Of a stretch of DNA of 64,000 nucleotides, positions 44,620 to 55,873 are shown piece after piece. How positions within the stretch are numbered: the stretch's first letter is position 1; each line of letters begins with the position of its first letter. This DNA comes from Sciurus carolinensis (taxonomy: Eukaryota > Chordata > Mammalia > Rodentia > Sciuridae), in assembly GCF_902686445.1 (NCBI RefSeq), contig NC_062224.1, forward strand, positions 54,869,156-54,933,155, read 5' to 3'. The notes under the pieces are model-generated. The model was not told the origin of the DNA. It made no database searches and saw only the letters and a program-made list of their open reading frames with translations. A program made the position numbers and the translations under genes.

Positions 44620-44842
44620 CCAGATGCAACACAAAGGCTGCCCAGATGCAACATGAAAGTTGCCCAGATGCGACAAAAAGTCACCCAGATGCGACAAAGA
44701 GTCACCCAGATGCAGCACAAAAGCTGTCCAGATGCAACACAAAAGTTGCCCAGATGTGACAAAGAGTCACCCAGATGCAGCACAAAAGCTTCCCAGATGC
44801 AACACAAAAGTTGCCCAGATGTGACAAAGAGTCACCCAGATG
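44620..44842 (-). repeat. array of eleven 21-22-nt hairpin repeats in the leader
   Basis: CCAGATG recurs at 44620, 44642, 44664, 44685, 44706, 44728, 44750, 44771, 44793, 44815 and 44836, a spacing of 21 or 22 bases with a higher-order period of about 65. On the element's sense strand each of the ten complete units is a 4-5-bp hairpin with a U-rich 5-6-base loop and the constant linker ATCTGG. Three stem types alternate: GTGAC/GTCAC, GCAAC/GTTGC and CAGC/GCTG. Stem bases change on both sides together, which supports a conserved RNA fold. It lies between the primer site and the non-coding core. Function is unknown. Confidence 0.93.
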
Positions 44843-45022
44843 GGTCGAGGGGACGTCTCCCGAGACCCTGCTGGGGTCCTATAGCGCATCCGCCAGGACT
44901 TTGCCAGCCCAGAACCAGAACCTGCAGGCAATCCAGACCAGAAAAAATGTGGCAATGTCTTACTCACCGGCCGAAGGTGTCACTTATGAATCTATGATCA
45001 GGTGTATGGGAAAGCTTGGGGC
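44843..45022 (-). other. retroviral leader between primer site and hairpin array
   Basis: On the element's sense strand this contains a GGTGAGTAAG splice-donor-like sequence (plus-strand 44960-44969) soon after the primer site, a plausible donor for env mRNA, and GC-richer sequence than the core. Confidence 0.6.
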
Positions 45023-45040
45023 ATCCCGGACAAGCCCCCA
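45023..45040 (-). promoter_or_regulatory. primer-binding site, tRNA-Pro-like
   Basis: On the minus strand TGGGGGCTTGTCCGGGAT matches the complement of the tRNA-Pro 3' end, except for T in place of C at one position. tRNA-Pro priming is typical of gammaretroviruses. It lies three bases inside the 5' LTR edge. Confidence 0.9.
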
Positions 45041-45043
45041 AGA

Positions 45044-45437
45044 TGTTGTGCCTGGTGGCTTGAGACCCCACAAAGACCACCAGAGACCACGATCAATGCA
45101 AGCAACAAAGAGTCATTTATTAGCAAGCTCGAGCCTGGTCCTCTGCGAACTCGGTAACTGGTGACGCTAAGAGGCTTCGAGCCCTTGTTTAGCAGGATTT
45201 TTATAATGGAAGGCAAGCAGTTTTACAGTGTTGGGTTAACATATAAAATTGTATACAAAGCATGTTAATTTAAGTTCTGGGTCTCCCTGAACTCCGAGAG
45301 GAGGGTTGTCATTATCTTTAAGTTTGCTTTTTGGGTCAGCCACCTGGCCTTTACAGATAAGATAAGAGAGGAGACAAAAATTCTTTGTGGCTTTTATGAG
45401 GGGTTGAGGGCAGTTTGGGGAGAGCCTCGTATTTACA
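45044..45437 (-). promoter_or_regulatory. 5' LTR of gammaretrovirus-like element (394 bp)
   Basis: Both ends are intact (TG...CA on the minus strand). The TATA box is at plus positions 45198-45205 and AATAAA at plus positions 45116-45121, spaced as expected for U3-R-U5. Confidence 0.92.
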
Positions 45438-45442
45438 CAGGT

Positions 45443-45959
45443 GCGAACTTTTTCTATCTTTTCAAGATGAAGTTCATTGTGCACTTCATGTGTGCCAGGA
45501 AATAAAAAGATGAACAAGAAATATCTTCTGTCCTCAAAAGCAAGCTTAAAATTTAGTGAAAGATATAAAGATATTACAAAAATAATTACCCAAGGAAGAC
45601 TAAAAGCAAATTAAACTGGAGGAGAAAAAGACCTGAAATGATGTAAAGAAAATATTTTAGCTATTACAATGTCTTATATTGATTTACATTGTCAAACAGC
45701 TTTGTTAGTAAGGCAAAAATAATAAATTTTAAGTTATTCTAGATTATAGCACCCATAAAATATCATTATAATTATTAGACAATTCTCGGTTTTTTCCATT
45801 GGTTCTAAGCTCTTTCAAAGTCTCTACCTCTTCAGCATGATGCCCTGTATCCTCGCATGGTGCTTTGCACAAAGCATCTTCTCAATATGTACTCATGAAT
45901 AAATGAATAAAGACCAGGATACTGTGGGAAGCAAACTGTGGGAAGGTGGAGGAAGTAAC
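45443..45959. other. unique sequence, nothing recognised
   Basis: AT-rich right flank of the retroviral element. 45850-45915 weakly resembles a MIR or L2 tail ('caatatgtactcatgaata'). Confidence 0.4.
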
Positions 45960-46115
45960 TTTGAGATCTGGTTCCTGAACTTGCTTGGCTGTGTGACTTT
46001 TTGAAAGCCCTAGGTCTTAGAACATTTCATCATAAAATGGGGATAATAATGATGATAGTAGTTAGGACTTTTGTAAAGGTTAGATGTCACCTGTAAAATG
46101 TTTGGCAAATAGCCA
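45960..46115 (+). mobile_element. MIR-like ancient SINE
   Basis: 'ttggctgtgtgactttttga' , 'cataaaatggggataataat' and 'ggttagatgtcacctgtaaa' match MIR in order. Confidence 0.7.
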
Positions 46116-46888
46116 TCCTTGAGTCAACTGTTTACATAGAAGGAAGAAAGCAATATTGATGTTTAGCGCTGGAACAAAGCAGGAGGATCTGTTTCCAAAT
46201 TCTCTTTGTAAAGAGTGAACTCAGGAGAGATTGCAGGCTTTTCTGAAGGCTGTGAAAAAGGGGATAAGACCCCAAGTCTCCTGAGTTTCTTAGGTTAAGA
46301 ATTTTTCATAATAACCAATAACTCTCTTCTAAGTCAAAAAAAGTCTTAATGCTGTATGACTCTGAAACAAAACAATGTTTCTGGTCTGCTTTCTCCAAAG
46401 TTTATATTATCTGAATTCATAGATGTGAGATGCTTTAAGTGTATTTTCCATAACATTTGTTGTATGGAAGTCTTGAATATTTCACATTTCCTTACTGCTC
46501 AAAATCTTTTATAAGGAACAATAAGGAGTGGTCTCTTTGGGCAGGGGATATGGCCCCAGACATCAAGCATGTCTTTATCAGAGGGATGAAAATGAACACA
46601 GATCTGTTTTGCTACTGAGTAGAAGGTTTGAGGGTGAATATTTTTTCATGTGTTTTTAGTCTATCAATCACTAACTCAATCAATAATGTTCAATCAGAAT
46701 TGAAACCATATATACAATTTCATTCATTTTATAATGGGTTACTGCTATAGAAAGATGTTTGTTATTGTTTTTGCATATGTGAATAACAATTTTATATAGG
46801 AATTAAATGCAAGATTGTATGTAAACATTAAGTAAAGGACTATGTTAGTAACAACTACATATATTATTATTATTATACAAATATGCTT
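46116..46888. other. unique sequence, nothing recognised
   Basis: No gene or repeat family could be supported. Confidence 0.4.
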
Positions 46889-47039
46889 AATAGATACCTT
46901 TTTTAATACTAATTTTTCTAATTGTTGATGGACAAATTAAGATTTAATTAATTCATTTATATGTGGTGCCCAGTGCCTCACACACACTAGGCAAGTGCGG
47001 TACCACTGAGTCACAACCCCAGCCCAATAGATACCTTTT
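46889..47039 (-). mobile_element. ID SINE with 14-bp target duplication
   Basis: The minus strand reads GGGCTGGGGTTGTGACTCAG from 47025, then an ID body, an A-rich run and a degenerate tail module. AATAGATACCTTTT flanks it at 46889-46902 and 47026-47039, so the element spans 46903-47025. The body is diverged and its tail expanded with TTAAT repeats, so it is older than the ID at 10054. Confidence 0.88.
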
Positions 47040-50000
47040 GAATGCATGACTGTACATGATGTCCTCAGCTATCCAATAACTGATGTTATGATTATATGAA
47101 ATTTTCCTAATAAAACTCAAGGTTGTAGTGAGGATGAATTAGATCATATGCAAGAATATGTCTACTATAATTTGGCACATGATACACATTCCACAAATGT
47201 TAGTTGAATCTGACATTTTCAAATGATTAATAAGGGAAAATTAAAGATCACTTGAGATTTCAATGAAATATAGATTTCTATCAAAGGCAGCTGGTAGAGA
47301 AAGCTCATTATAGAGTGCCTGGATTTTTATTAACTGTAAGTACGATGTCACACACTTATCAACTTTCCTAAAACGTTGCTACTATAATTAGAAAATATAA
47401 TACATTAACCAGTGCTCATGTTATAATTGCATGAAAGCAGAGAGAGGTGGTTCATTTTCCATGGATGATAAGATTAGCTTCCTCTCAGCCCTTGAAGTCA
47501 CAGCTGTATGGTCAGGTTGAATAATATTTTTAATGCAGACAATGTTTGTACTAGACAAAGTCAACTTAGCATTTCACATGAGCGAATCAAGTGCTCCCCT
47601 GCTCAGTGCATTCTCTTTCTGCCCCTTCTCTCGCTGTTTAAATAAATTACAGGAGAGGAGAATTTTAGCTTGAAACTGCCTCTAATCCATTCCATGAAAG
47701 TCATGTTTGAGAATATTTGTGTTCTTGGCTTCATGTCCCCAAAACCTCCCCTTCAAGAGAACTTTTCCACAAGTCATCTATTTCCCTTGCTTCTAATTCC
47801 CTCACATGCATAATTCAGAAATGACTTCTTGGTGAAACATGCCTTTGAGTGTGTCTCCTTATGAGGGTCATTGCATCTGCCACAATACTACGATCTAACT
47901 TACCCTGTTTTACTTCTCAATCAGTTACATGTCTTTCAAGAGAGTTTCCTTTCGACTGCAAGATTTTACCTTACTGGAAAGTAATTTTTAAAAAGGAGAT
48001 AGGATCCCAAATTTCTCTATCTGAAAAGAGTAGAAAAGTGCTAGAATATAAAGTGAAAATCAGCAGTAGAGATTTGTGGTCTTAGACTTTGGGTGATAAA
48101 TCTTGTAATGGCCCCATAACCCTCAGGCTCTCGGACATATTTCTCCCTCTCTTACTTGCTAATACGTACTATTGCAACATTGGATTTAGTTGTGTGGTGA
48201 GCTTAGACGGACCTCTCACATTCACCCAAGCTTTCCCAGGAAGGAGTGCTGTGTAGTTCCAGGTAGTAAAGGGGAATACAGAGGAGATTAATCTGGTTGA
48301 AAATGGGAGAGACACAGTGACCTCCCTTTCCTCCCAGACACCAAGGAATCTTGACTTTGTCCTTGAAAAAGCCCTTTGCTTCAATTCAAGGGCACCATAC
48401 CTCCCAGCAAAGTAAAGTGGCATCAGAGAAAAGTAGAATCAGAGTTTTCCAGGCCGCATTCATGCGTGCAAGCTGCTGAGTTCTTGGTAGAAGCTCTCTA
48501 AGCCTTCTGGAATCCACAACCCGTAAGTCTTGGAATCACTGTTTCTTGATAAAACTATCCTGACTTCCCTCTCTCCAGTGCATCCATCCCCAACCCAATG
48601 CTTCACCTTCTCCCCTCTTGGGATAGTAGTTTTCTTCCCCAGAATGCTTTGTTCTTGGCCTCTCAGAGGGTTTCAAAAGCTCCTCTCTGAGCTTTCTTCT
48701 GAGGTCCTCACATTCAGTATTGAGTGTGTGACAGTTGAACCAAAGATAGCAGAGCAACTGCTTTGAGAGTGCCCTTGAAGCTAGCATCTCTCACTTAGCT
48801 AAATGATGAGGAACCTTTCAGAAGCCATCACTGTCCATCACAGGGTGCCGCTTTAAGAGTAAATAATTCTCCCTACTTTGAAAACTTCTAGTTGGATTAG
48901 ATTTAGGATGAACTAGGTTTAAATATTTCTTAGTTTCTAATAAGTGGATGCATATTTTTATTTTTTGGTGCATGTCTTAGACTCTGGATACCATAAGAGA
49001 ATTCTCCCTCTTTCAAAATTTAATTTTCCAGGATTTTGAAGATACTCTTGATTTCCAGTATACAAAATGCATCTCTGCAGTCCTGAGACAAGTTTAAAAT
49101 AAATGCTGGGTCTACTGATAAGGTAGTGCACAAACATTTCCCATGGAGAACCAACTCAAGAAATCTCTGATCTTTCCTTTCCCTTTTTTCTGTATTCTTT
49201 TTTCTTTCTCTCACTACTGACCTACTTGCATATAGTTGAAGAGTGAAGCTAATTAAAAGAAAGGGAAATTGAGTTCACTGTTGAATAGGTTTTTGTTTTC
49301 CTTATTTTGCCAGGCAGCACCAATTCTGGAAGCAAACTAAAAACTCCTTCTGGATAGTGTATCCCTTATTAAGACTATAAACTCTGCTCTTCAAAGGAAG
49401 GAAGGTACATAAAGTTGGAGACTCTTAAGTCATTTGGAGACTAGATCCCCTCATGGACCAAAGAAGGCATTACTTCTTTTAGAGTTTGCATACTTCCCCC
49501 TCCTGGCTTTACATACAGGAGTGTTACTACACATCAGAAGTGTTTATTATGACTCCCACCCCTGGGTGTTATGTACTTGTGAACACGGAGGAGTTTGTTT
49601 AAAATATTGAGGACATCTCCTCAATAGTTTACACTTGAAGCTAATCTGAGGAAATAAACTCACTATTCCTTTGGCTCCCGGATTTGTATTTAAGGATGCC
49701 CATCATTACATAATCTCACTTCCTATTCTTATTGCTTCAACCCTCTTATTTCCCATCCTCTTGGTTCTCACATGCCTCTGGGACTCCACTCTACAAATCA
49801 GTGCTCTACTGAGGGCTGCATCCTGTTGATGTTATGGCCAAAGACATCCTCCCTCCTAGAGGTGGTGGTGATGGGAAACAGGCTGAAGTGTGGGTCAGTT
49901 TTCACATAAGTAGTCTGAGGACTATTTTGGTCTGACGGGATCAAAATTAGCTACACATTACTAGGTCAACATATCCAATTCATGAAGACAAAGGAACTAT

Positions 50001-52319
50001 GTACAGGAAGAGAAGCAGCTAATCAAACAAAACAAAACAAACAAACAAAAAAACAAACCCAGCAGATAACACCATATGTCTAATTTACAGTGGCACCTCT
50101 TTGCCTCCTAAACAATTTGTCTTATATGTTAGCCCTTTGTGGGACTGCCCTAAACCCTATACTGGGGACATTTTCCCTAGCTGAGATAATTCATTAGTAT
50201 TCTCCTAAATACTTAAAGAACCTGATACTGAAGTTTTGCCTGCAACCCAGCACAATTATTGTCGAACACTGGAGTACAAATGTGGCTGACCTAATCATCC
50301 TGTGCCTATCAGGCTTCTGTAGCCTCTCAGTGTTTGTCCTTGACCCATTGGGCCAATCTTCTCCACATCCATAAGAACTCAGGGCCCAGACTCAGGCTCT
50401 TAACTCATTCCTTTGCATTAGAAGAGGGTTAAAGAAGAGGTAGTTTACTTTAGAGAGATTTAAAGCAGGTACCTAGTTTAAACTTACCAAACTTATGGGT
50501 ATGTAAAACTCTGGATGCCTATACTAAAATTTGTAGAGCATGAACATCTGATTACCTCTCTCAATGAAGAATGATAACATGAAATGATGAATAATCAAAG
50601 CATTGTTTGTATTTATCTTTGAAAAGTCATCAGTGTTTCTACAAAATGATTATATTTGGCCTCATAATCAGTCAGTCAGTACTAACATGCCCAACAATGC
50701 TTTAGAGTTTGAATGATAAGAGAGAATTATTGGGCTCTAACTTACTTCAGATATTACATTTGTAGATGATTGACAAATTCTCATAATAATACAAGACTAC
50801 TCTTGTGACTACAGAGAGAATTTAGTTGAGTCAATTGATTGCTTTTATTTGAATAGGTGCTTTGCAATCAGCTTCCTTTGTGATGTAAAAGTAGTAAAAT
50901 ATTCATGTATAAAATTAAAATGTTCTCTCTTAAATATAATATTAACTGACCAAATATATTCTTTATCATGATGCCAAAAAATACTGTGCTAAATCATTCA
51001 CATCAGTCAGTGGGTAAAAATGAACTCCATGGTATAGCCAAGCATGCATTTCCCTTAATGAGGAAAGAACACATTCATCTGATAAAAAACAGGTTAACAT
51101 GAATTCTCTGTATGTGAAATAAATACTCTTCTTATAACTTCCTTATCATCCTTGTCAGGCAAGTCTTGGGATAAGAATCACTCTGAAAATCAGGTACCAC
51201 TGAATCGTGGGTTGATTGTGAATTATCAATGAATGGCGTGGATTGGGTCCACTAAGAACTCATTGAGTACTATTTTGATGTACGATAACACATTTGATTG
51301 CTCCTACACCTGCTGCAGTGACATTCTCTTGTTGACTGGGATCCCAATCTGGGTATAGTCTCCATTGCAGAAAAATCACTTTTTATAGGAATTCAGGGCA
51401 GTTCAATACCAGAACATGAGGACTGCTCAGAGCAAGACCAGTCTTTAATTGAGTCTTTATTTAGTTCCCTCTGGCTTTTCTGGGGAAAGACTGAACTCAT
51501 TAAGCAATGTTAATCACAAGTAACCAACAGGGGGAAAAAGTTACATAACCATCTTTAAAATTTTGAATTAAATGTGATGAAATTACAGGAAAATAGATTA
51601 TTATTTTATTTATTTACTTATTTTTACAAAACTTGTATCTCAAAAATAAAGGAAAGAAAGAAGCAGACAGAAGCCTACCAGTTTGGGATCAAATAAGATT
51701 GAACAAAAAACTGACGTGTCCTTTCAAGTATCATATTTACTACTTAGTTCTTCAATTCGTAACTTTCTAACATAGTAATGTATGAGAGCCTGGAACTCAT
51801 CCTGTCTGGGGGTGCAGATATCAATGTGTTGTTAACTCACAAAGTAAAAATAAAGCCAGTGCCCAGGAAGAATTACTGGCCATCACATTTAAACCTATGG
51901 ATGTTCCTTCTCTCTTGTCCTTCAATAGTAGCATAAAGATACAATGATATTTCATTCATGAGCCTAGTCTGCCTTGGCCATAAGCTTTAAAAATCAAAGT
52001 TGTGCTCAAGTCCACTGTGGTTCCCGTTCTTACAGGGAGAATATTACCCTGATACTAGGTGGGGAATGTTCAAAGACTGCTTTCTGATAATTAGATGTAT
52101 GACTTGCCATGGGTCATCACCGCAATGGAGCTCCCCAAGAGGTTCTTGTAGGTTGTGTGGCAACATGCAGGTACTGACGTTTAAAAGAAAGAGATCCCAG
52201 CCAAATTTAAAGGTCCTTGATTTACACCTACGCATAATTCAATAGGTGAATAAACCTTGTGGCCCTAACACACACGCTGGCAGCTCTGATTATATTTGGG
52301 GAGAACCAGGAGAGACAAT
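47040..52319. other. 5.3 kb of unique sequence, no gene recognised
   Basis: AT-rich, with chance open frames only. There is a short (CAAAA)n/(CAAA)n tract at 50027-50057. I saw no exon with supporting splice sites, RNA gene or dated repeat. Confidence 0.4.
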
Positions 52320-52429
52320 GGCTCAGGGCTGTTTACCTTGACCAGCCGCGGAACAAGGTCCATCTATTACAAGTGCCTTGTAAAGGTAGAAATCAGAAAC
52401 CGCGTGTAGCTGAGTCGTGACAAGCAGTG

Positions 52430-52695
52430 TACCTGCAGTGACGTGATGGCAGCCTTCTCCTCGGGTCCCTTCTCTCTCCCTCTCCTTTCTTTGAGTTACA
52501 CAGTCCACAGAAGGGTCTAAGTTTGGTCTCCCGCTGCCGCTTTCAGCTCCACCGCAGTCGGGCTCCAGCAGACGCCCATAAGCGAAGCGCGCCCGGGAGC
52601 CAGGAGAGCGGGAGCCCGGCGCTGCCCGGCTGCTGCGCCTGCAGAAGCCACGAGTCCGGAGACTGAGCTCTGGCTGCTCTAGGCGCTGCGTGGGG
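52430..52695. promoter_or_regulatory. CpG-rich patch, candidate promoter or first exon
   Basis: Within 52530-52695 I count about 17 CpG dinucleotides in roughly 160 bases, in a neighbourhood that is AT-rich and nearly CpG-free. Upstream at 52439-52446 is TGACGTGA, a CRE-like site. An inverted CCAAT box (ATTGG) lies at 52720-52724, which would suit a promoter reading leftward. No start codon or coding frame is convincing, and neither strand can be chosen. It is short for a full CpG island, so it may be a tissue-restricted promoter, a non-coding RNA start or a GC-rich exon. Confidence 0.45.
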
Positions 52696-52770
52696 ATATT
52701 AGCACAGTCTGGGGTTTCTATTGGCTCTGAACACCAAACAAATCACACCAGCCACCCCCCTGCTCTGTTT

Positions 52771-53511
52771 CACTCATTTGCCTGCAAATGTCATAATTTT
52801 ATTATACTTTATAGCTGAGTAATATTCCATTGTATATATAAACCACAGTTTCTTTATCCATTCATCAATTGAAGGGCATCTAGGTTGGTTCCACAATCTG
52901 GCTATTGTGAATTGAGCAGCTATGAACATGGATGTGACTGCATCTCTGTAATATGCTGATTTTAAGTCCTTTGGGTATAGGCCAAGGAGTGGGATAGCTG
53001 GGTCAAATGGTGGTTCCATTCCAAGTTTTCTAAGGAGTCTCCACACTGCTTTCCAGAGTGGCTGCACTAATTTGTAGCCCCACCAGCCATGTATGAGTGT
53101 ACCTTTCTCCCCACATCCTCGCCAACACCTGTTGTTGCTTGTATTCTTGATAATCGCCATTCTAATTGGGGTGAGATGGAATCTTAGGGTCGTTTTGATT
53201 TGCATTTCTCTTATTACTAGAGATGTTGAACATTTTTCCATATGTTTGTTGATTGCTTGTAGATCTTCTTCTGTGAAGTGTCTATTCATTCCTTAGGCCA
53301 TTTGTCGATTGGATTATTTGCATTCTTGGTGTAGAGTTTTTTGAGTTCTTTATAGATTCTGGAGATTAGTGCTCTATCTGAAGTATGGTTGGCAAAGATT
53401 TTCTCCCACTCTGTAGGCTCTTTCTTCGCATTGTTGATAGTTTCCTTTGCTGAGAGAAAGCTTTTTAGTTTGAATCTATCCCAGTTATTGGTTCTTGCTT
53501 TTATTTCTTTA
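52771..53511 (-). mobile_element. L1 copy C, ORF2 C-terminal fragment lacking the 3' UTR
   Basis: Minus-strand L1 ORF2 from the EIKAR block (about 53505) to the FAGK block (about 52774). The longest intact piece (53289-52774) has 171 codons and reads [10 protein letters not shown] through [10 protein letters not shown]. It ends abruptly before the usual 3' UTR and poly(A), and also has a sharp 5' limit. Ordinary L1 insertions are 5'-truncated and keep their 3' end, so this is a fragment of a larger insertion or a rearranged piece. Confidence 0.92.
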
Positions 53512-55709
53512 AATTTCTGAATGCAGAATAGTGGACTGCCATACAAATTGATGGCAAAACAATCCCATTTTATTTTCCATTCATTCATCCATATTAATAT
53601 CTCCTGGTTTACTCCCATTTGGTACATTTCTCAAGAGATATTCACACGTTGGCATGTATACAGAACAGTTGACAAGAGAGGAATCTGGATACTATAATTG
53701 ATAAAAGATCCTGGAGAGAACTGGGCAACTTTTCTTGGAGAAAGGTCTCAGGGTGAAGATTTTCATATTACATGTGGAAAAGAAGATATGTTTATCATTT
53801 GTTTAATGCTCCAAATGTGTTGTCATCAATATTTCTCACTATCGTCAAATATTTCAAATATTGTCACATATTTCAAGGTTCGAATCTTTGAATGACCACA
53901 TAAAGACTCTAGGGTAAATGCTATTAGGTTAATTTGTGTGAGAAAGTCATCTGATTTAGTGATGCTTATGGTGCCAAAGGGTAGGAAGAATGTGAAATTA
54001 TTCCCAGCCTTGAATTCTTCTGGAAAGAAGAAAGGGAGGTGGGTGAAATTCAAGATAAGAAAGGAATTCTCATAATTAAATTTTCAACAACAGGAAGGAT
54101 TTCCTGGTGCAATGATGGTTTGGAGATTTTGATCTGAGTCACTGTAGTGGTCAAGAAAAGGTCTCACAGTCATCTAGAGAGATGATTACAACATTATTAC
54201 TAATGTCAGACTGAATGATCTAGGATTCATTTCAGTTTGAAAGCATCTTTGATTTTACTGTTGGTCTTTCAACTATTGTAGAAGAATTTGTAATTTTATG
54301 GAATGATCTTCATGGTATGTTAAATGAAAAAAGGTCACAATTGTGATCTAAGTATAGTTATAGCCTATAGATAATCATAGATTGTCTTTTGCCCTTTATT
54401 TGATATATCAATATGTTCCATAATTTGCAATAAATAATAGAAAACTAAGAAGCTTATAATTCTTTCTCTGCTACACAGAAATATGAGATTTCCACATGAC
54501 TAGAATGTTGAAGACAGGCATCACATTCCTAGTGTTGGAAGCTTCACATTCTTGATCTTGTCTATACCTACCCCCTTATTTTCTTTCCAATCTATGTTGT
54601 ATGTCATAATAATGCTAAATTTCCCCCTGGTTATCTCTTTATTCATCTTAATAGCTTTCTTTTAACCTACCTACTTCTTGACATGTCTGTAAATGCTGTT
54701 TTAGTCCTTTTATTATCTTCCTTAGATTATTTTAGCAGTTAAATTTAAAACTGCTAAAGTGATTTTCATATGCATAGTTTTGAATCCTTTGATTTATTGG
54801 CTATTATATATGTTTTAAAGATATAAGTCTTTATATTGAGGAAAGTCAAAAATCTTCTTTTTAGTTCCATATTCACATAAGAGTCTCCACATGAAATATT
54901 TTTTATTATTCACTGATATATATGAATCTGTATTCTTACCATTCATAAATTTCAATTGTTTATTTGTATAAAATAGCATCTCTCTCTCTTGTGTCACAAT
55001 ATTCCTACCCAAAATGTGCAAAAGAATGATTTATAAAAGATTTATAGAAAAAAATAAAGCCTTTACTGTGTTGCAGAATGAACTCATTGGCCATGAGAGT
55101 ACCATCTGTCATGTTGTGTCACCCCAGTGGAGCAGAGAGCACAACCCACAGACAAGCTTGGGAAATTAATGGGAAAGGGGATGACCACATATTCATCTCA
55201 AGGCCCATCTTTTCCCTTAAGACCCAGGGAGAAGGTGGTCGTGGGTGTTTTTCATTCATTAGCTCATGCTTATTAGATGTCAGTAAGGCCTCTGACTAGA
55301 CTTTTAGTTCTGACATGTGATTGGGAAGAGGTGAAGAGGGTGAAGAGGGTGAGATAGGAGTGGAGGAAAGCCCACAGCCACCTTTGATCTAAATGTGCTT
55401 ATGACTTAGTGTAAGCAGTGAATACAGGAGACACACAAAATAAGATTTGGAATGACAAATATAGCTGAAGGGATGGCCAGGATGGTCCCATTGTGGTGCC
55501 TGCCACCGCACAGCTCTTTCTCAGACATGTATAGGTGCACAGATGGGTGTAGATGTATTGTAGAGGTGTGGTATTCATCTGTCTTTATGGCTACAGATAC
55601 CAGACTAAGGGAGCAACAAAACTGGAAGGCAGTCAATTTGCCCCCTCCAGAGATGACAGTAATTGACTATTGATCAGATTTCTTCTTTTGTAGAGCTTAA
55701 ACCAGTGCT
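53512..55709. other. unique sequence, no gene recognised
   Basis: AT-rich sequence with chance open frames. The segment 53828-53875 has short AT palindromes around 'tcaaatatttcaaatatt'. Confidence 0.4.
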
Positions 55710-55873
55710 CTCTCTCTTTCTCTTTCTTTCTTTCTTCATTTTTCTTGTTTCTATTTAAATATCTATCATTACTATCTATATCTACCTATCATAATCTATC
55801 TCTGCATGTCTATTATCTATCTGTCTAACTATCTATCATCTATCATCATCTATCACCTATCTAGTCTATCTAT
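55710..55873. repeat. (CTTT)n and (CTAT/CATC)n complex microsatellite
   Basis: A pyrimidine run (55710-55737) is followed by diverged CTAT, CATC and TCTG tetramers from about 55770 to 55873. Confidence 0.9.

Larger units (their letters stand above)
37691..45437 (-). mobile_element. gammaretrovirus-like element with non-coding core and env remnant
   Basis: A 7.75-kb retroviral element on the minus strand. Read in its own direction it has a 5' LTR (45437-45044), a tRNA-Pro-like primer site, a leader with a hairpin-repeat array, about 4.3 kb of unrecognised non-coding sequence, the last 75 or so codons of pol, env, and a 3' LTR (38084-37691). Flanks CAGAT and CAGGT (37686-37690, 45438-45442) suggest a 5-bp duplication with one change. 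The LTRs differ at about 25 of 394 positions. A normal gag-pol would still be recognisable at that divergence, so its absence was probably a property of the element when it integrated. It would then need a helper virus. Confidence 0.88.

Noticed and set aside
44620..44842. CRISPR-like appearance of the 21-22-base array
   Set aside because: There are no unique spacers, the host is a mammal, and the units lie in a retroviral leader.
44562..45164. Several overlapping open frames with CPDATQK/MQHKS-type repeats, up to 139 codons
   Set aside because: They are translations of the 21-22-base hairpin array in more than one frame and strand. The mixed 21/22 period is incompatible with a maintained protein repeat.
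37686..45442. Perfect target duplication for the minus-strand element
   Set aside because: The flanks CAGAT and CAGGT agree in four of five bases only. I keep it as probable but not as a listed feature.
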